From the NCBI RefSeq assembly GCF_001612665.1, contig NZ_BDAX01000017.1, forward strand, positions 34,286-98,285: DNA of 64,000 nt, written 5' to 3'. This document shows, piece after piece, positions 29,614-38,099 of this stretch. The notes beneath the pieces are model-generated. The model was not told where the DNA came from. It made no database searches and saw only the letters and a list, made by a program, of their open reading frames with translations. Numbering within the stretch: the first letter of the stretch is position 1; each line of letters opens with the position of its first letter. The DNA is from Nocardia alba NBRC 108234. Its GTDB lineage: Bacteria > Actinomycetota > Actinomycetes > Mycobacteriales > Mycobacteriaceae. The position numbers and the translations under genes were made by a program.

Positions 29614-30579
29614 TCAGCCGGGCACGTACCCGAGCGTCTTGTCGACAACGTTGTCCAGCGGCAGTCCGGCCGCCCACCTGCCGAAATTGTCGGTGAACGC
29701 GCGGACGATCTCGGTGCGCCAGCCGTGAAAATCGCCCGAATTATGCGGTGTGAGCACCACATTCGGCAGATCCCAGAGCGGATGACCGGCGGGCAGCGGC
29801 TCGGGATCGACCACGTCCAGTGCGGCCGCGGCGATCGAACCGTTGCCGAGCGCGGCGACGAGATCATCGGTAACCACTAGTTCCCCGCGCCCGACATTGA
29901 CAAACCTGGCATGCGGTTTCATCGCCGCGAACGCGGCGGCATCGAACATGTGGCGGGTCTGCGCGGTGAGCGGCGCGATCGCGATCACGTAGTCGGCGCC
30001 GGGCAGTTCGGCGTGCAGGTCGTCGCCGACGGTGCCGAAATCCGGGTCATCGGTGCGGGCGCGGCGGCCGACCCCGCGCACCGTCATGCCCGCGGCCCGC
30101 AGCAATCGCGCGATGGTCCGGCCGATCGATCCGGTCCCGACGATCAGCGCGGTGGCCCCGGCCACGCGTTCGGATTCGCGGTGGCGCCACTCGTGGCGCT
30201 GCTGCAACCGGATCGAGCCGGGCAGGTCCTTGGCGAACGAGATGATCTGTCCGAGGACGTATTCGGCGATGGCGGTATCGAAGACATTGCGGGTGTTGGT
30301 GACCACCACCTCGGAGGCGCGCAGTCGCGGGAACATCACCGGGTCGACGCCGACCCCGCCCATGTGCAGCCAGCGCAGGCGGTCGGCGCTGTGCCACGCC
30401 CCGGGTACCGCACGGGTCTGGAAGTCGTAGACGAACAGCACATCGGCGCCGCGGAGCGCATCGGCGAGCCCGTCGGCCTCGGTGTAGCGCACGTGCGCCC
30501 GCTCGGCAACGGGGGCCATGAGGTCCGATTCGGGCAGGCTGTCACGATGTAGGACGGTGACAATCGGCCCGTTTTCCAC
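29614..30579 (-). CDS. D-2-hydroxyacid dehydrogenase family protein
   Basis: A 321-residue NAD(P)-binding protein. The Rossmann motif is LIVGTGSIGRTIARLL (about 140-155). The catalytic Arg is in VNVGRGELVV, the Glu in DVVDPEPLPAGHP and the His in LTPHNSGDFHGW. This is the GHRB/glyoxylate-hydroxypyruvate reductase-like branch. It reduces a 2-keto acid or oxidises a D-2-hydroxy acid. The start GTG at 30579 has a weak ribosome site and lies two bases from the -35 box of the divergent promoter. The stop is 12 bases before the amidase start. Confidence 0.9.
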   Translation of the reverse strand: MENGPIVTVLHRDSLPESDLMAPVAERAHVRYTEADGLADALRGADVLFVYDFQTRAVPGAWHSADRLRWLHMGGVGVDPVMFPRLRASEVVVTNTRNVFDTAIAEYVLGQIISFAKDLPGSIRLQQRHEWRHRESERVAGATALIVGTGSIGRTIARLLRAAGMTVRGVGRRARTDDPDFGTVGDDLHAELPGADYVIAIAPLTAQTRHMFDAAAFAAMKPHARFVNVGRGELVVTDDLVAALGNGSIAAAALDVVDPEPLPAGHPLWDLPNVVLTPHNSGDFHGWRTEIVRAFTDNFGRWAAGLPLDNVVDKTLGYVPG

Positions 30580-30580
30580 A

Positions 30581-30608
30581 TTGACACCGTACGATCGGAT
30601 CGTATGAT
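30581..30608 (+). promoter_or_regulatory. near-consensus sigma-70 promoter
   Basis: TTGACA (30581-30586), 16 bases, then TATGAT (30603-30608), upstream of the racemase-like gene at 30666. Such a good match is rare in this GC-rich window, so tight repression is expected. A 15-bp palindrome fills the spacer and the GntR operator overlaps the -10 box. Confidence 0.75.
30590..30604. promoter_or_regulatory. 15-bp palindrome in promoter spacer
   Basis: TACGATC-G-GATCGTA, with perfect 7-base arms, lies between the -35 and -10 boxes of the promoter at 30581. It differs from the ATTGTCAACAAT operator next to it and so may bind a second regulator, or be an extended part of the same site. Confidence 0.55.
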
Positions 30609-30618
30609 TGTCAACAAT
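30607..30618. promoter_or_regulatory. GntR operator, second copy
   Basis: ATTGTCAACAAT, identical to the palindrome at 26240-26251; the match continues for CCGA, giving 16 identical bases. It starts inside the -10 box TATGAT and covers the probable transcription start, the classic place for a repressor. Confidence 0.75.
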
Positions 30619-30665
30619 CCGATCGTGTTCGGAGGTCTGCCCGGCTGAGCGCGAGAGGGGCCGCA

Positions 30666-31406
30666 GTGGAGTTCAGCTTCCCGGACATCGAGGGACCGGT
30701 AGCCCAACGAGGTATCGGCGTGATCGCGCCGTTCGACCTCGCGCTCGAACGGGAACTGTGGCGGTGGGCGCCCCTGGAGGTGAGTCTGCACCTGGCCCGC
30801 ACTCCCTATGAACCGGTACCGGTCTCCCTGGCGATGGCCGAACTCGTGTCCAATCCACTGCACCTCACCGCGGCCACCCACGATGTGCTGCACGTGGAGC
30901 CGGAAGTCGTCGCCTACCTGTGTACTTCGGGCAGTTTCATCAACGGCCTGGCCTACGAGCGATCCCTGCGGGAAACGATCTGTCTGGCCGGTGCGCCCGA
31001 CGCGGTGACCACCTCCGGTGCCCTGGTGGAAGCCATCAAGCACCTCAATATCACCCGCATGTCGGTGATCACCCCCTATGACGAGATCCTCACCGGCAAA
31101 CTGCACGAGTTCCTCGACGAAGCGGGCTGCGCCACGATCAAATCCGATCACCTCGGGCTCGGCGGTGGCATCTGGAAGGTCAACTACCGCACCATCGCCG
31201 AACGGATACTCGGCGCCGACGACCCCCACTCGGAGGCGATCTTCGTCAGCTGCACCAACCTGCCGACCTACGACGTGATCGAGCCACTGGAACAGGCACT
31301 CGGCAAACCCGTCCTCACCGCCAACCAGCTGACCATGTGGGCCTGCCTCGGCCGAATGAAACTGCCCATGATGGGCCCAGGTAAATGGCTCGTCAATGTC
31401 TTCTGA
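30666..31406 (+). CDS. Asp/Glu racemase-superfamily enzyme (maleate isomerase/AMDase-like), two-Cys form
   Basis: A 246-residue member of the Asp/Glu/hydantoin racemase superfamily. Two Cys stand at the two catalytic positions: YLCTSGSFING (about residue 85) and FVSCTNLPTYD (about 200). A Cys pair with this spacing is typical of maleate cis-trans isomerase and of racemases; arylmalonate decarboxylase has only the second. It probably works on a small dicarboxylate. The GTG at 30666 follows GAGAGGGGCC. It is the first gene of the right-hand unit, 48 bases after the operator. The next gene is a diverged paralogue. Confidence 0.85.
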   Translation: MEFSFPDIEGPVAQRGIGVIAPFDLALERELWRWAPLEVSLHLARTPYEPVPVSLAMAELVSNPLHLTAATHDVLHVEPEVVAYLCTSGSFINGLAYERSLRETICLAGAPDAVTTSGALVEAIKHLNITRMSVITPYDEILTGKLHEFLDEAGCATIKSDHLGLGGGIWKVNYRTIAERILGADDPHSEAIFVSCTNLPTYDVIEPLEQALGKPVLTANQLTMWACLGRMKLPMMGPGKWLVNVF

Positions 31407-31431
31407 GCCAATGAGGACTGAACGGAGTGAG

Positions 31432-32163
31432 ATGTCAACGCCGACAGTCGGATTCATCTACCCCGACCACGCCGCCGAGGACGACTACCCGCGCGCCGCG
31501 GCCCTGCTCGGCCTCGCTTTGCCGGTAGCCCACATCTACGGCACCGACCTGCACGCCATCCCCGAACTGCTCGATCTCGGCAGCCCGGAGAAGTTGAGCC
31601 ACGGTGCCTCGTTGCTCGCCGTCGCCGACCCCGCCGCCGTCGTCTGGGCCTGTACGTCGGGCAGTTTCGTCTACGGGCCCGAGGGTGCGCGCGGTCAGGT
31701 CGACACACTCGCGGACGCGGCCGGGGTTCCCGCGTCGAGTACGAGTTTCGCGTTCGTCGAAGCGGCGCGGGCGCTCGGCATGCGGCGGGTGGCCGTCGTC
31801 GCGAGTTACCCCGAGGAGGTGGCGCGGTTGTTCGTCGACTTCCTGGCCGATGCGGGCATCGAGGTGGTGTCCATGTCGAGTGCGGGCATCGACACCGCCG
31901 CCGAGGTCGGGACCCTGACTCCCGACCAGGTCCTCACCCTGGCCGTCACCAACGACCATGCCGACGCCCAGGCACTGCTCATCCCGGATACGGCGATGCA
32001 TACTCTCGAGGTGCTCCCGACCTTGGAAGCCGCGCTCGGCAAGCCGGTGCTCACGGCGAACCAGGTCACCATCTGGGAAGGCCTGCGGCTGGCCGGGGTC
32101 AGCGCGGTCGCCACGGAGCTCGGAGCGTTGTTCGCGGACAGGAGACGGCATGTCGATCATTGA
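31432..32163 (+). CDS. second Asp/Glu racemase-superfamily protein, Cys/Asp form
   Basis: A 243-residue paralogue of the preceding protein. The first catalytic Cys is kept in WACTSGSFVYG. At the second position, aligned through the shared ALGKPVLTAN block, the sequence is LLIPDTAMHTLEV, so Cys is replaced by Asp. It may catalyse a one-Cys reaction (decarboxylation or hydration), form a heterodimer with the first protein, or be inactive as an isomerase. The ATG at 31432 has GGAG at four bases' distance. It overlaps the regulator gene by 14 bases. Confidence 0.82.
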   Translation: MSTPTVGFIYPDHAAEDDYPRAAALLGLALPVAHIYGTDLHAIPELLDLGSPEKLSHGASLLAVADPAAVVWACTSGSFVYGPEGARGQVDTLADAAGVPASSTSFAFVEAARALGMRRVAVVASYPEEVARLFVDFLADAGIEVVSMSSAGIDTAAEVGTLTPDQVLTLAVTNDHADAQALLIPDTAMHTLEVLPTLEAALGKPVLTANQVTIWEGLRLAGVSAVATELGALFADRRRHVDH

Positions 32164-32806
32164 TTTCGAGCCGGTCAACCAGCAGTCCACCGCGGAGATG
32201 ATCGCCGGGCGCCTGCGCGAGGCGATCATGCGCGGTGCGCTCGCGCCCGGCGCCCAACTCGGCGAAGCCGATCTGGCAACCAGTTTCGGCGTCTCCCGAG
32301 GACCTGTGCGCGAGGCCATGCAACGCCTCGTCCAGGAGGGCCTGCTGTTCAGCATCCGCAACCGCGGCATCTTCGTCATCGAACTCACCACCGACGACGT
32401 CATCGACATCTACCGCGCCCGCACCGCCCTGGAAGGCGGCGCACTCGACCTCGTCCTCGACGGCCGCCGCGACATCGCCTACGCCGCGCTGCGACCGAGC
32501 GTCACCGCCATGGCACGCACCGCCGAAGCGGGCGACGCCGCCGGTGTCTCCGACGCGGACCAGGCCTTCCACGAGGCCCTGGTCACCGCCGCCGACAGCC
32601 CCCGCCTCGTCCGCGCCGCCCGCACCCTGCTCATCGAAACCCGCATGTGTCTGGGCGCCCTGCAAACCACCTACCCCGACCTGCGCGAACAAGCCCGCGA
32701 ACACGTCGACCTCCACGAGGCGATCGGCTCGGGCTCACCCGAGCGTGCCCGCGCCTTGCTCGTGGAACACATGGACGACGCGGTCCGGCGGCTGCGCGAC
32801 CGCTAG
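32150..32806 (+). CDS. GntR-family regulator, FCD (FadR) subfamily
   Basis: A 218-residue regulator. The N-terminal winged helix (about 10-75) has REAIMRGALAPGAQLGEADL and FGVSRGPVREAMQRLVQEGL, the standard GntR recognition helix. The C-terminal FCD domain is all-helical with metal-binding candidates in DADQAFHEAL and the late His of REHVDLHEAI. Ligands of FCD proteins are usually small organic acids. AGGAGACGGC precedes the ATG. It is embedded in the right-hand unit of the island, overlapping the preceding gene, and identical palindromes stand in both divergent promoter regions, so it probably governs all ten genes. Confidence 0.92.
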   Translation: MSIIDFEPVNQQSTAEMIAGRLREAIMRGALAPGAQLGEADLATSFGVSRGPVREAMQRLVQEGLLFSIRNRGIFVIELTTDDVIDIYRARTALEGGALDLVLDGRRDIAYAALRPSVTAMARTAEAGDAAGVSDADQAFHEALVTAADSPRLVRAARTLLIETRMCLGALQTTYPDLREQAREHVDLHEAIGSGSPERARALLVEHMDDAVRRLRDR

Positions 32807-32972
32807 CCGGTGGTCGGTGATTCGGCGTCGATCACGTCAATGGCACCGTCTTCCACGGCTTTTCGCGTCGAGGTCGGGTGCGGCGCCGCGTCGGGTCGGT
32901 CGAACCGATCGGTCGGAGAAGGCGGCGGGCAGAATGGACTCGGCAACGACACCCTCTTCGGCAGGAGCACTC

Positions 32973-33827
32973 GTGGACAGCGAACAGCGGACACGCGCAC
33001 AGGCTTTCGTCGAGCTACACCGCGAAGGCTGCTTTCTGCTGCCCAATGCCTGGGACGCGGGCAGTGCGCGGATTCTGGAGTCGGTGGGATTCCCCGCGAT
33101 CGCGACCACCAGCGCGGGGGTCGCCTTCTCGTTCGGTCGCCCCGATCACGACTTCTTCACCGAGCACGGTGCGCACGGTCGCGTCGATCGTTCGACGATG
33201 ATGCGGCGGATCCACGAGATCACCGACGCCGTGCGGGTGCCGGTCAGCGCCGATCTGGAGGAGGGATACGGACCCGACGCCCAGGAAGTGGCGACCACCA
33301 TCTCCCTCGCCATCGACGCGGGTGCGGCGGGCGGCAATATCGAGGACTTCACCGGCGACCGCGCCACTCCGCTGTTCGACGAGGCGCACGCGGTGGACCG
33401 GGTGCGGGCGGCGCGCGCGGCGGTGGTTGCCGGCGGTGAGCCGTTCGTGCTCGTCGGCCGCACCGACGCGCTGCTCGTGGACGCCGGTCTGGACGAAGCG
33501 ATCCGGCGCGCCAACTCCTATCTCGCCGCGGGCGCGGACTGCGCGTTCGTCCCCGGCGCGGCCGACGCCGCCACCATCGCCACCCTCGTCGACCGGCTCG
33601 ACGGACCACTCAACGTCGTCATGGGTCTCACCGGCGGCGCGCTGTCGATGGCCGAACTCGCCGACCTGGGCGTGCGCCGGGTCACGGTGGGCGGCAGCAT
33701 CGCCCGGCTGCTCTACCGCCACCTGCTCGACGCCGCCACCGAGCTCTCCGAGCACGGCACTTTCGGCTACGGCGACACCCAACTCACCCAGACCACGCTC
33801 AACGCCCACTTCACCGACCGCTCCTGA
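32973..33827 (+). CDS. isocitrate lyase/PEP mutase family protein
   Basis: A 284-residue alpha/beta-barrel protein of the ICL/PEPM superfamily. Segments are CFLLPNAWDAGSARILESVG (substrate loop start), PVSADLEEGYG with the metal-binding acids, GGNIEDFTGD and FVLVGRTDALL. The KKCGH-type active-site loop of true isocitrate lyase is absent, so oxaloacetate hydrolase, PEP mutase-like or 2-methylisocitrate-type C-C lyase activity is more likely. GTG at 32973 has AGGAG five bases upstream; an ATG 13 codons earlier (32934) has no good site. It follows the GntR gene and ends the island. Confidence 0.85.
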   Translation: MDSEQRTRAQAFVELHREGCFLLPNAWDAGSARILESVGFPAIATTSAGVAFSFGRPDHDFFTEHGAHGRVDRSTMMRRIHEITDAVRVPVSADLEEGYGPDAQEVATTISLAIDAGAAGGNIEDFTGDRATPLFDEAHAVDRVRAARAAVVAGGEPFVLVGRTDALLVDAGLDEAIRRANSYLAAGADCAFVPGAADAATIATLVDRLDGPLNVVMGLTGGALSMAELADLGVRRVTVGGSIARLLYRHLLDAATELSEHGTFGYGDTQLTQTTLNAHFTDRS

Positions 33828-33849
33828 CCACAGCACACGGTGGCCTCGA

Positions 33850-34476
33850 TCAGGAGGTGGGTCGGGCACCGCGCAGGTCCAGGAGCATGCCCAGATAGCC
33901 CAGTTCCTGGCTTTGCGACTGCGCCATGGCGCGGGCGGCCTGTTTCACCGGCCCCGAGGTGAGCAGGGCATCGGCGGCGCGGGCCATCGTGATGCCGCCC
34001 GCGTGGTGGCGATACATCAGCTGCAGGAACAGTGTTTCGGCGTCGGCCGCGCGGGCCGCGGCGAGGGTGTCGAGATCGGCGGTGGTGGCCATGCCCGGCA
34101 TCGCGGTCGGCGCGCCGGCCGAGTGGTGGTGGGTACCCGCCATCCAGGTCATCGGGACGGCGGCGGTGGGCGCGGCGCCGGCGAGTTGGGTCCAGCCGAG
34201 CAGAGTGCCGATCTCCACCCGCTGGGTATCGGCGATCTGGTCGGCCAGCCTGCGCACGGTGGGATCGGCCGCCGGGTCGAGGCGCTCGGTGAGGATCAGC
34301 GCCTGCTGGTGGTGCGCGGTCATGTCCTGGACGAAGCCGAGCTCTGTCGTGGTGAGAACCGGCGCAGGGGCGGCCGCCTCGGTGACGAACAGCGGTCGCA
34401 GCGCCGCGCCGAGTGCCAGCAGGAACACCGCGGCGGCCCCCGCGAACGCCAGTCGGATCATCCGATGCACGGTCAC
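33850..34476 (-). CDS. DUF305 exported protein
   Basis: A 208-residue protein with an N-terminal hydrophobic segment (LAFAGAAAVFLLALGAALRP) that is a signal or anchor. The DUF305 domain is recognised by DMTAHHQQAL (about 50) and YRHHAGGITMA (about 150), a duplicated ferritin-like helical pair rich in His and Met. A His/Met-rich insert, WMAGTHHHSAGAPTAMPGM, lies between. Such proteins are often exported metal (copper) binders. The GTG start overlaps the LVIVD gene stop by four bases (GTGA), so the two are translationally coupled and probably work together outside the membrane. Confidence 0.87.
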   Translation of the reverse strand: MTVHRMIRLAFAGAAAVFLLALGAALRPLFVTEAAAPAPVLTTTELGFVQDMTAHHQQALILTERLDPAADPTVRRLADQIADTQRVEIGTLLGWTQLAGAAPTAAVPMTWMAGTHHHSAGAPTAMPGMATTADLDTLAAARAADAETLFLQLMYRHHAGGITMARAADALLTSGPVKQAARAMAQSQSQELGYLGMLLDLRGARPTS

Positions 34477-36122
34477 GACCCGACCGTGGACTGCTGATTC
34501 GCGGGCGGTGTGTACACCGCGTTGTCGAGCTGCAGCACCATGAACCCGTTGTCGGAACACGTGACGTACAGCTGATCGCCGCGCCACTCCGGTGGCGAGA
34601 GGCACCAGTCCGTGGACAGATCACCGAACGCGACATCGCCGGCCCGGGAGGTGAGCACCTGCGCCGGATCGAACAGCCCCTCGGCCATCGACCGCAACGC
34701 CGCCGGGGCGCTCATCACCGGAATGCCGATGATCGAGGCCAGGGCGTGGGGCGAATTCCAGAGCTCGAGATTGTGTTCGGTGCGGGCGGGCGGGTTGAAG
34801 TAGGCGATCTCGCGGATTTCGCCGGGATCGCGGACATCGAACACCCGGATACCCGAGGAGATCCAGCCGCAGGCCAGCGCGGTCGGGTCGGCGGGCCGGT
34901 CGGCGGTGCAGTAGTGCGATTCGTAGGAGAAGGCCGAACCGCCCATCGAGGAACCGATGCCCGCGTCGATGTTGTCGGGCAGGTTGATCTCGAGTTTGAT
35001 CTTCGCCGTGATCCGGGGCGCGCTGTCGTCGGAGACATCGATGAGTTTCACGCCGCCGGAACCGCCCTCGTCGACGGTGAACAGGTGGGGCACGCCGTCG
35101 TAGGTCACGGGCACGCTGTGCTGGGTGGCCCAGCCGTCGGTCCAGAACGTGCGGCCCAGGTGCGGCACCTGCGGATTCGGATCGCGTCGTTGCACCGCGC
35201 TCACGTCGAGCACGGTGAAGCCGCCGAGCGCGGAGATGTAGAGCCGGTTTCCGTCGGGGCTCACCCCGAGCCCGTGCGACTCGATGCCGGTCAGTCCCTG
35301 CCAGATCACCCGGGGGTTCGCCGGATCGGTGAGGTCGACCGCGCTGAGGAAACCGGGCGCCAGGCCCGACGCCCAGTAGGTGCGACCGTCGGGGGAGAAG
35401 CCACCCTCGTGCGTCGTGATCGGCAGCGGCATCAACAGATTCGAGCCGGTCCCCGGGTTGAGCAGTCGGGGATGCGCGCAATCGGAGATGTCGTACACCG
35501 ACAGGTATCCGGCTCCGATGCCCACCGGCACACCTGTGCCGACGAGCAGTTTGCGAGTGGTGTTGACCTTCAACGTCTCCCAGGTGCCCGCCAGCATGGC
35601 GGGTTCGGCGAGCGTCGCGGTGCGGTGCGGATTCGCGGGATCGGTGACATCGAGGACCTCGACACCCTGGTGCTCGCTGAGCAGGGTGCCGGGGAAGACA
35701 GTGCCCATGTAGGCACAGTGCTCGAAACTGGTGGAGGTGATGCCCGCTCCGCGTCCCGCGTAACCCCCGACCATCGACATGTTGCAGCGATAGCCCTGTG
35801 TGCTGCGCCCGCTGTCCCGGTCACCGGCGGGGACGTCGCCCTGCAGCCCGGTTTCGGGGAGGGAACCGGGTCCGCAGTCGGCCCGCGGCACCGCCGTTCG
35901 GCCCACTTCGAGGAATTCCCGCACCGCGCCGGACAGGTCGGCGCCGATATCGGCTGTCGCGCCCGATGGCAGGCCGACGGCCACGAGCGCCGTGATCGCG
36001 GCCGTCGCCACATACCGCACCAGCGAATGTCGTCGGCGATTCGGCGGAGCCGCGGCGGGATTCCCCGGCTGGTTCGTGGGCCCGGCGTGGGGTCGGCCGT
36101 GGGTGTTCGTACGCGATGGCAT
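34473..36122 (-). CDS. secreted LVIVD-repeat (beta-propeller) protein
   Basis: A 549-residue exported protein. Residues 1-57 are a long signal region: RRRHSLVRYVATAAITALV followed by ATA before DIGAD; the Arg cluster hints at Tat but lacks a full motif. The mature part has repeated propeller-like blades: GVEVLDVTDPANP, LSVYDISDCAHP, LSAVDLTDPANP, FTVLDVSAVQ, VKLIDVSDDSAP and IRVFDVRDPGEI. At least five Cys may form disulfides. The ATG at 36122 has GGGAGG upstream. The DUF305 gene is coupled to its stop. No enzyme motif is seen; a binding or scaffold role at the cell surface is likely. Confidence 0.87.
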   Translation of the reverse strand: MPSRTNTHGRPHAGPTNQPGNPAAAPPNRRRHSLVRYVATAAITALVAVGLPSGATADIGADLSGAVREFLEVGRTAVPRADCGPGSLPETGLQGDVPAGDRDSGRSTQGYRCNMSMVGGYAGRGAGITSTSFEHCAYMGTVFPGTLLSEHQGVEVLDVTDPANPHRTATLAEPAMLAGTWETLKVNTTRKLLVGTGVPVGIGAGYLSVYDISDCAHPRLLNPGTGSNLLMPLPITTHEGGFSPDGRTYWASGLAPGFLSAVDLTDPANPRVIWQGLTGIESHGLGVSPDGNRLYISALGGFTVLDVSAVQRRDPNPQVPHLGRTFWTDGWATQHSVPVTYDGVPHLFTVDEGGSGGVKLIDVSDDSAPRITAKIKLEINLPDNIDAGIGSSMGGSAFSYESHYCTADRPADPTALACGWISSGIRVFDVRDPGEIREIAYFNPPARTEHNLELWNSPHALASIIGIPVMSAPAALRSMAEGLFDPAQVLTSRAGDVAFGDLSTDWCLSPPEWRGDQLYVTCSDNGFMVLQLDNAVYTPPANQQSTVGS

Positions 36123-36350
36123 CGTTGCCCTCCCGAATCAATGATGCGGACAACACAACTGGCTCAGACAGTTGTGCCGTATCACGAATACTAAGGCGGT
36201 CGAATGGTCGTCGAAGGGTGTTTCGGGGAACCGGGTGTAGGGCGGGCTCGCGCTTACCCTGGGTCACCACCCATACGCTGTACGGTTGCTCTGCACGACC
36301 AGCGCGTCTGAAAAGGCGGGGAGTTCCGCGATCGGAGAGGACTCGGATCC

Positions 36351-38099
36351 ATGTCGAACGATGTCGTAGGAAGCTCCGGTACCGCACCGCCGCCGGGTGG
36401 ACCGATAACTGGTGGATCGCCCGGAAGGCCCAGGCTGGATCTGCTCATCTTCTACGCCACCGCGATCGGTACCCTCGCCTTCGTCGCCTGGGGTGTTCTC
36501 GACGACGAGGGTCTCGCCGCCGCCGCGAGCAGCGCGCAGAAGTGGGTCATCACCAACACGGGCTGGCTGTTCGTGCTCACCGCCACCTCGTTCGTGGTGT
36601 TCGTGATCTGGCTGGCGGTCAGCCGCTACGGCCGGATTCCGCTGGGCGCCGACGACGAGAAACCCGAATTCCGCACCGTGTCGTGGATCGCGATGATGTT
36701 CAGCGCGGGCATGGGCATCGGCCTGATGTTCTGGGGTGTGGCCGAACCGCTGTCGCACTTCGTGAACCCTCCGCCGCACACCGCCGAGCCCGGCTCGCCG
36801 GCCGCCGCGGAAGTCGCCATGGCCACCACGCTGTTCCACTGGACACTGCACCCGTGGGCGATCTACGCCGTCGCGGGCCTGGCCATCGCCTACGGCACGT
36901 TCCGAAAAGGCCGCTCGCAGTTGATCTCCTCGGTGTTCCGCCCACTGCTCGGCCGCCACGCCGACGGGATCGGCGGCCGGGCGATCGACATGATGGCGAT
37001 CTTCGCCACCCTGTTCGGCTCGGCGGCCTCCCTCGGTCTGGGCGCCCTGCAGATCGGCGCGGGCATGGAGTTCAACGGCTGGATCGACGGCATCGGGAAA
37101 ATCGGTCTGGTCGCGATCATCGCGGGCCTGTCGGTCGCCTTCGTGCTGTCGGCGGTCTCGGGTGTCGAACGCGGCATCCAGTGGCTGTCCAACATCAATA
37201 TGGTGCTGGCCCTTGCCATCGCGGCGTTCGTGTTCATCGCGGGCCCGACCCTGTTCGTCCTCAATATCCTGCCCACCTCGATCGGTGACTACATCGAGTA
37301 CCTGCCGACCATGGCCTCGCGCACCGGCGCCGGCGACGAGGCGATGCAGACATGGCTGTCGAGCTGGACGATCTTCTACTGGGCCTGGTGGATCTCGTGG
37401 ACGCCGTTCGTCGGCATGTTCATCGCGCGGATCAGTCGCGGCCGCACCATCCGCCAGTTCGTCACCGGTGTGCTGCTGGTGCCGAGCGTGGTGAGCCTGC
37501 TGTGGTTCGCGATCTTCGGCGGCGCTGGTATCTACGAGCAGGAGCGCAACGGTGACCTCACCGAACCCGACGGTTCGGTCGACTCCAACTTCGCGCTGTT
37601 CCACCTGCTCGACCAGTACCCGATCGCCTCGGTGACCGCGGTGGTCGTGATGATCCTGGTCGCGATCTTCTTCGTCTCCGGTGCCGACGCGGCCTCGATC
37701 GTGATGGGCACCCTGTCCGAACGCGGCAGCATCGAACCGTCGAAATGGGTCGTGATCTTCTGGGGCGCGGCCACCGGCGCGGTCGCCGCGATCATGCTGG
37801 TGATCGCCGATTCCGACGATCTCGGCGGCGCGTTGACCGGTCTGCAGGCATTGACCACGGTGGTGTCGCTGCCGTTCCTGGTGGTGATGGTGGCGATGTG
37901 TGTGTCGCTGTACAAGGATCTGCGCGACGACCCGCTGATCGTGCGGATGGATCGTGGCATCGAACTGGTCGAAGGTGCGGTCGACCACGGAACCGAAGTG
38001 CACGACGGCGATTTCGCCCTGGTCACCGAACCGTCGGACCAAGAGCTGGACGGTTCCGCCCTCGACGAGGACGCGCCCCGGCCCGCCGACCGAGGCTAG
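36351..38099 (+). CDS. BCCT-family osmolyte transporter
   Basis: A 582-residue secondary transporter with about twelve membrane helices from residue 28 to 530. The family motifs are complete: GMGIGLMFWGVAEPLSHF (Gly-rich segment of Na+-coupled betaine carriers) and FYWAWWISWTPFVGMFIARI with SRGRTIR after it. The Trp/Tyr aromatic box for the trimethylammonium group lies within the second motif. The last 60 residues are an acidic cytoplasmic tail, which in BetP-type carriers senses osmolality. Uptake of glycine betaine or choline is likely. The 228-base upstream region probably has its promoter. Confidence 0.93.
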   Translation: MSNDVVGSSGTAPPPGGPITGGSPGRPRLDLLIFYATAIGTLAFVAWGVLDDEGLAAAASSAQKWVITNTGWLFVLTATSFVVFVIWLAVSRYGRIPLGADDEKPEFRTVSWIAMMFSAGMGIGLMFWGVAEPLSHFVNPPPHTAEPGSPAAAEVAMATTLFHWTLHPWAIYAVAGLAIAYGTFRKGRSQLISSVFRPLLGRHADGIGGRAIDMMAIFATLFGSAASLGLGALQIGAGMEFNGWIDGIGKIGLVAIIAGLSVAFVLSAVSGVERGIQWLSNINMVLALAIAAFVFIAGPTLFVLNILPTSIGDYIEYLPTMASRTGAGDEAMQTWLSSWTIFYWAWWISWTPFVGMFIARISRGRTIRQFVTGVLLVPSVVSLLWFAIFGGAGIYEQERNGDLTEPDGSVDSNFALFHLLDQYPIASVTAVVVMILVAIFFVSGADAASIVMGTLSERGSIEPSKWVVIFWGAATGAVAAIMLVIADSDDLGGALTGLQALTTVVSLPFLVVMVAMCVSLYKDLRDDPLIVRMDRGIELVEGAVDHGTEVHDGDFALVTEPSDQELDGSALDEDAPRPADRG

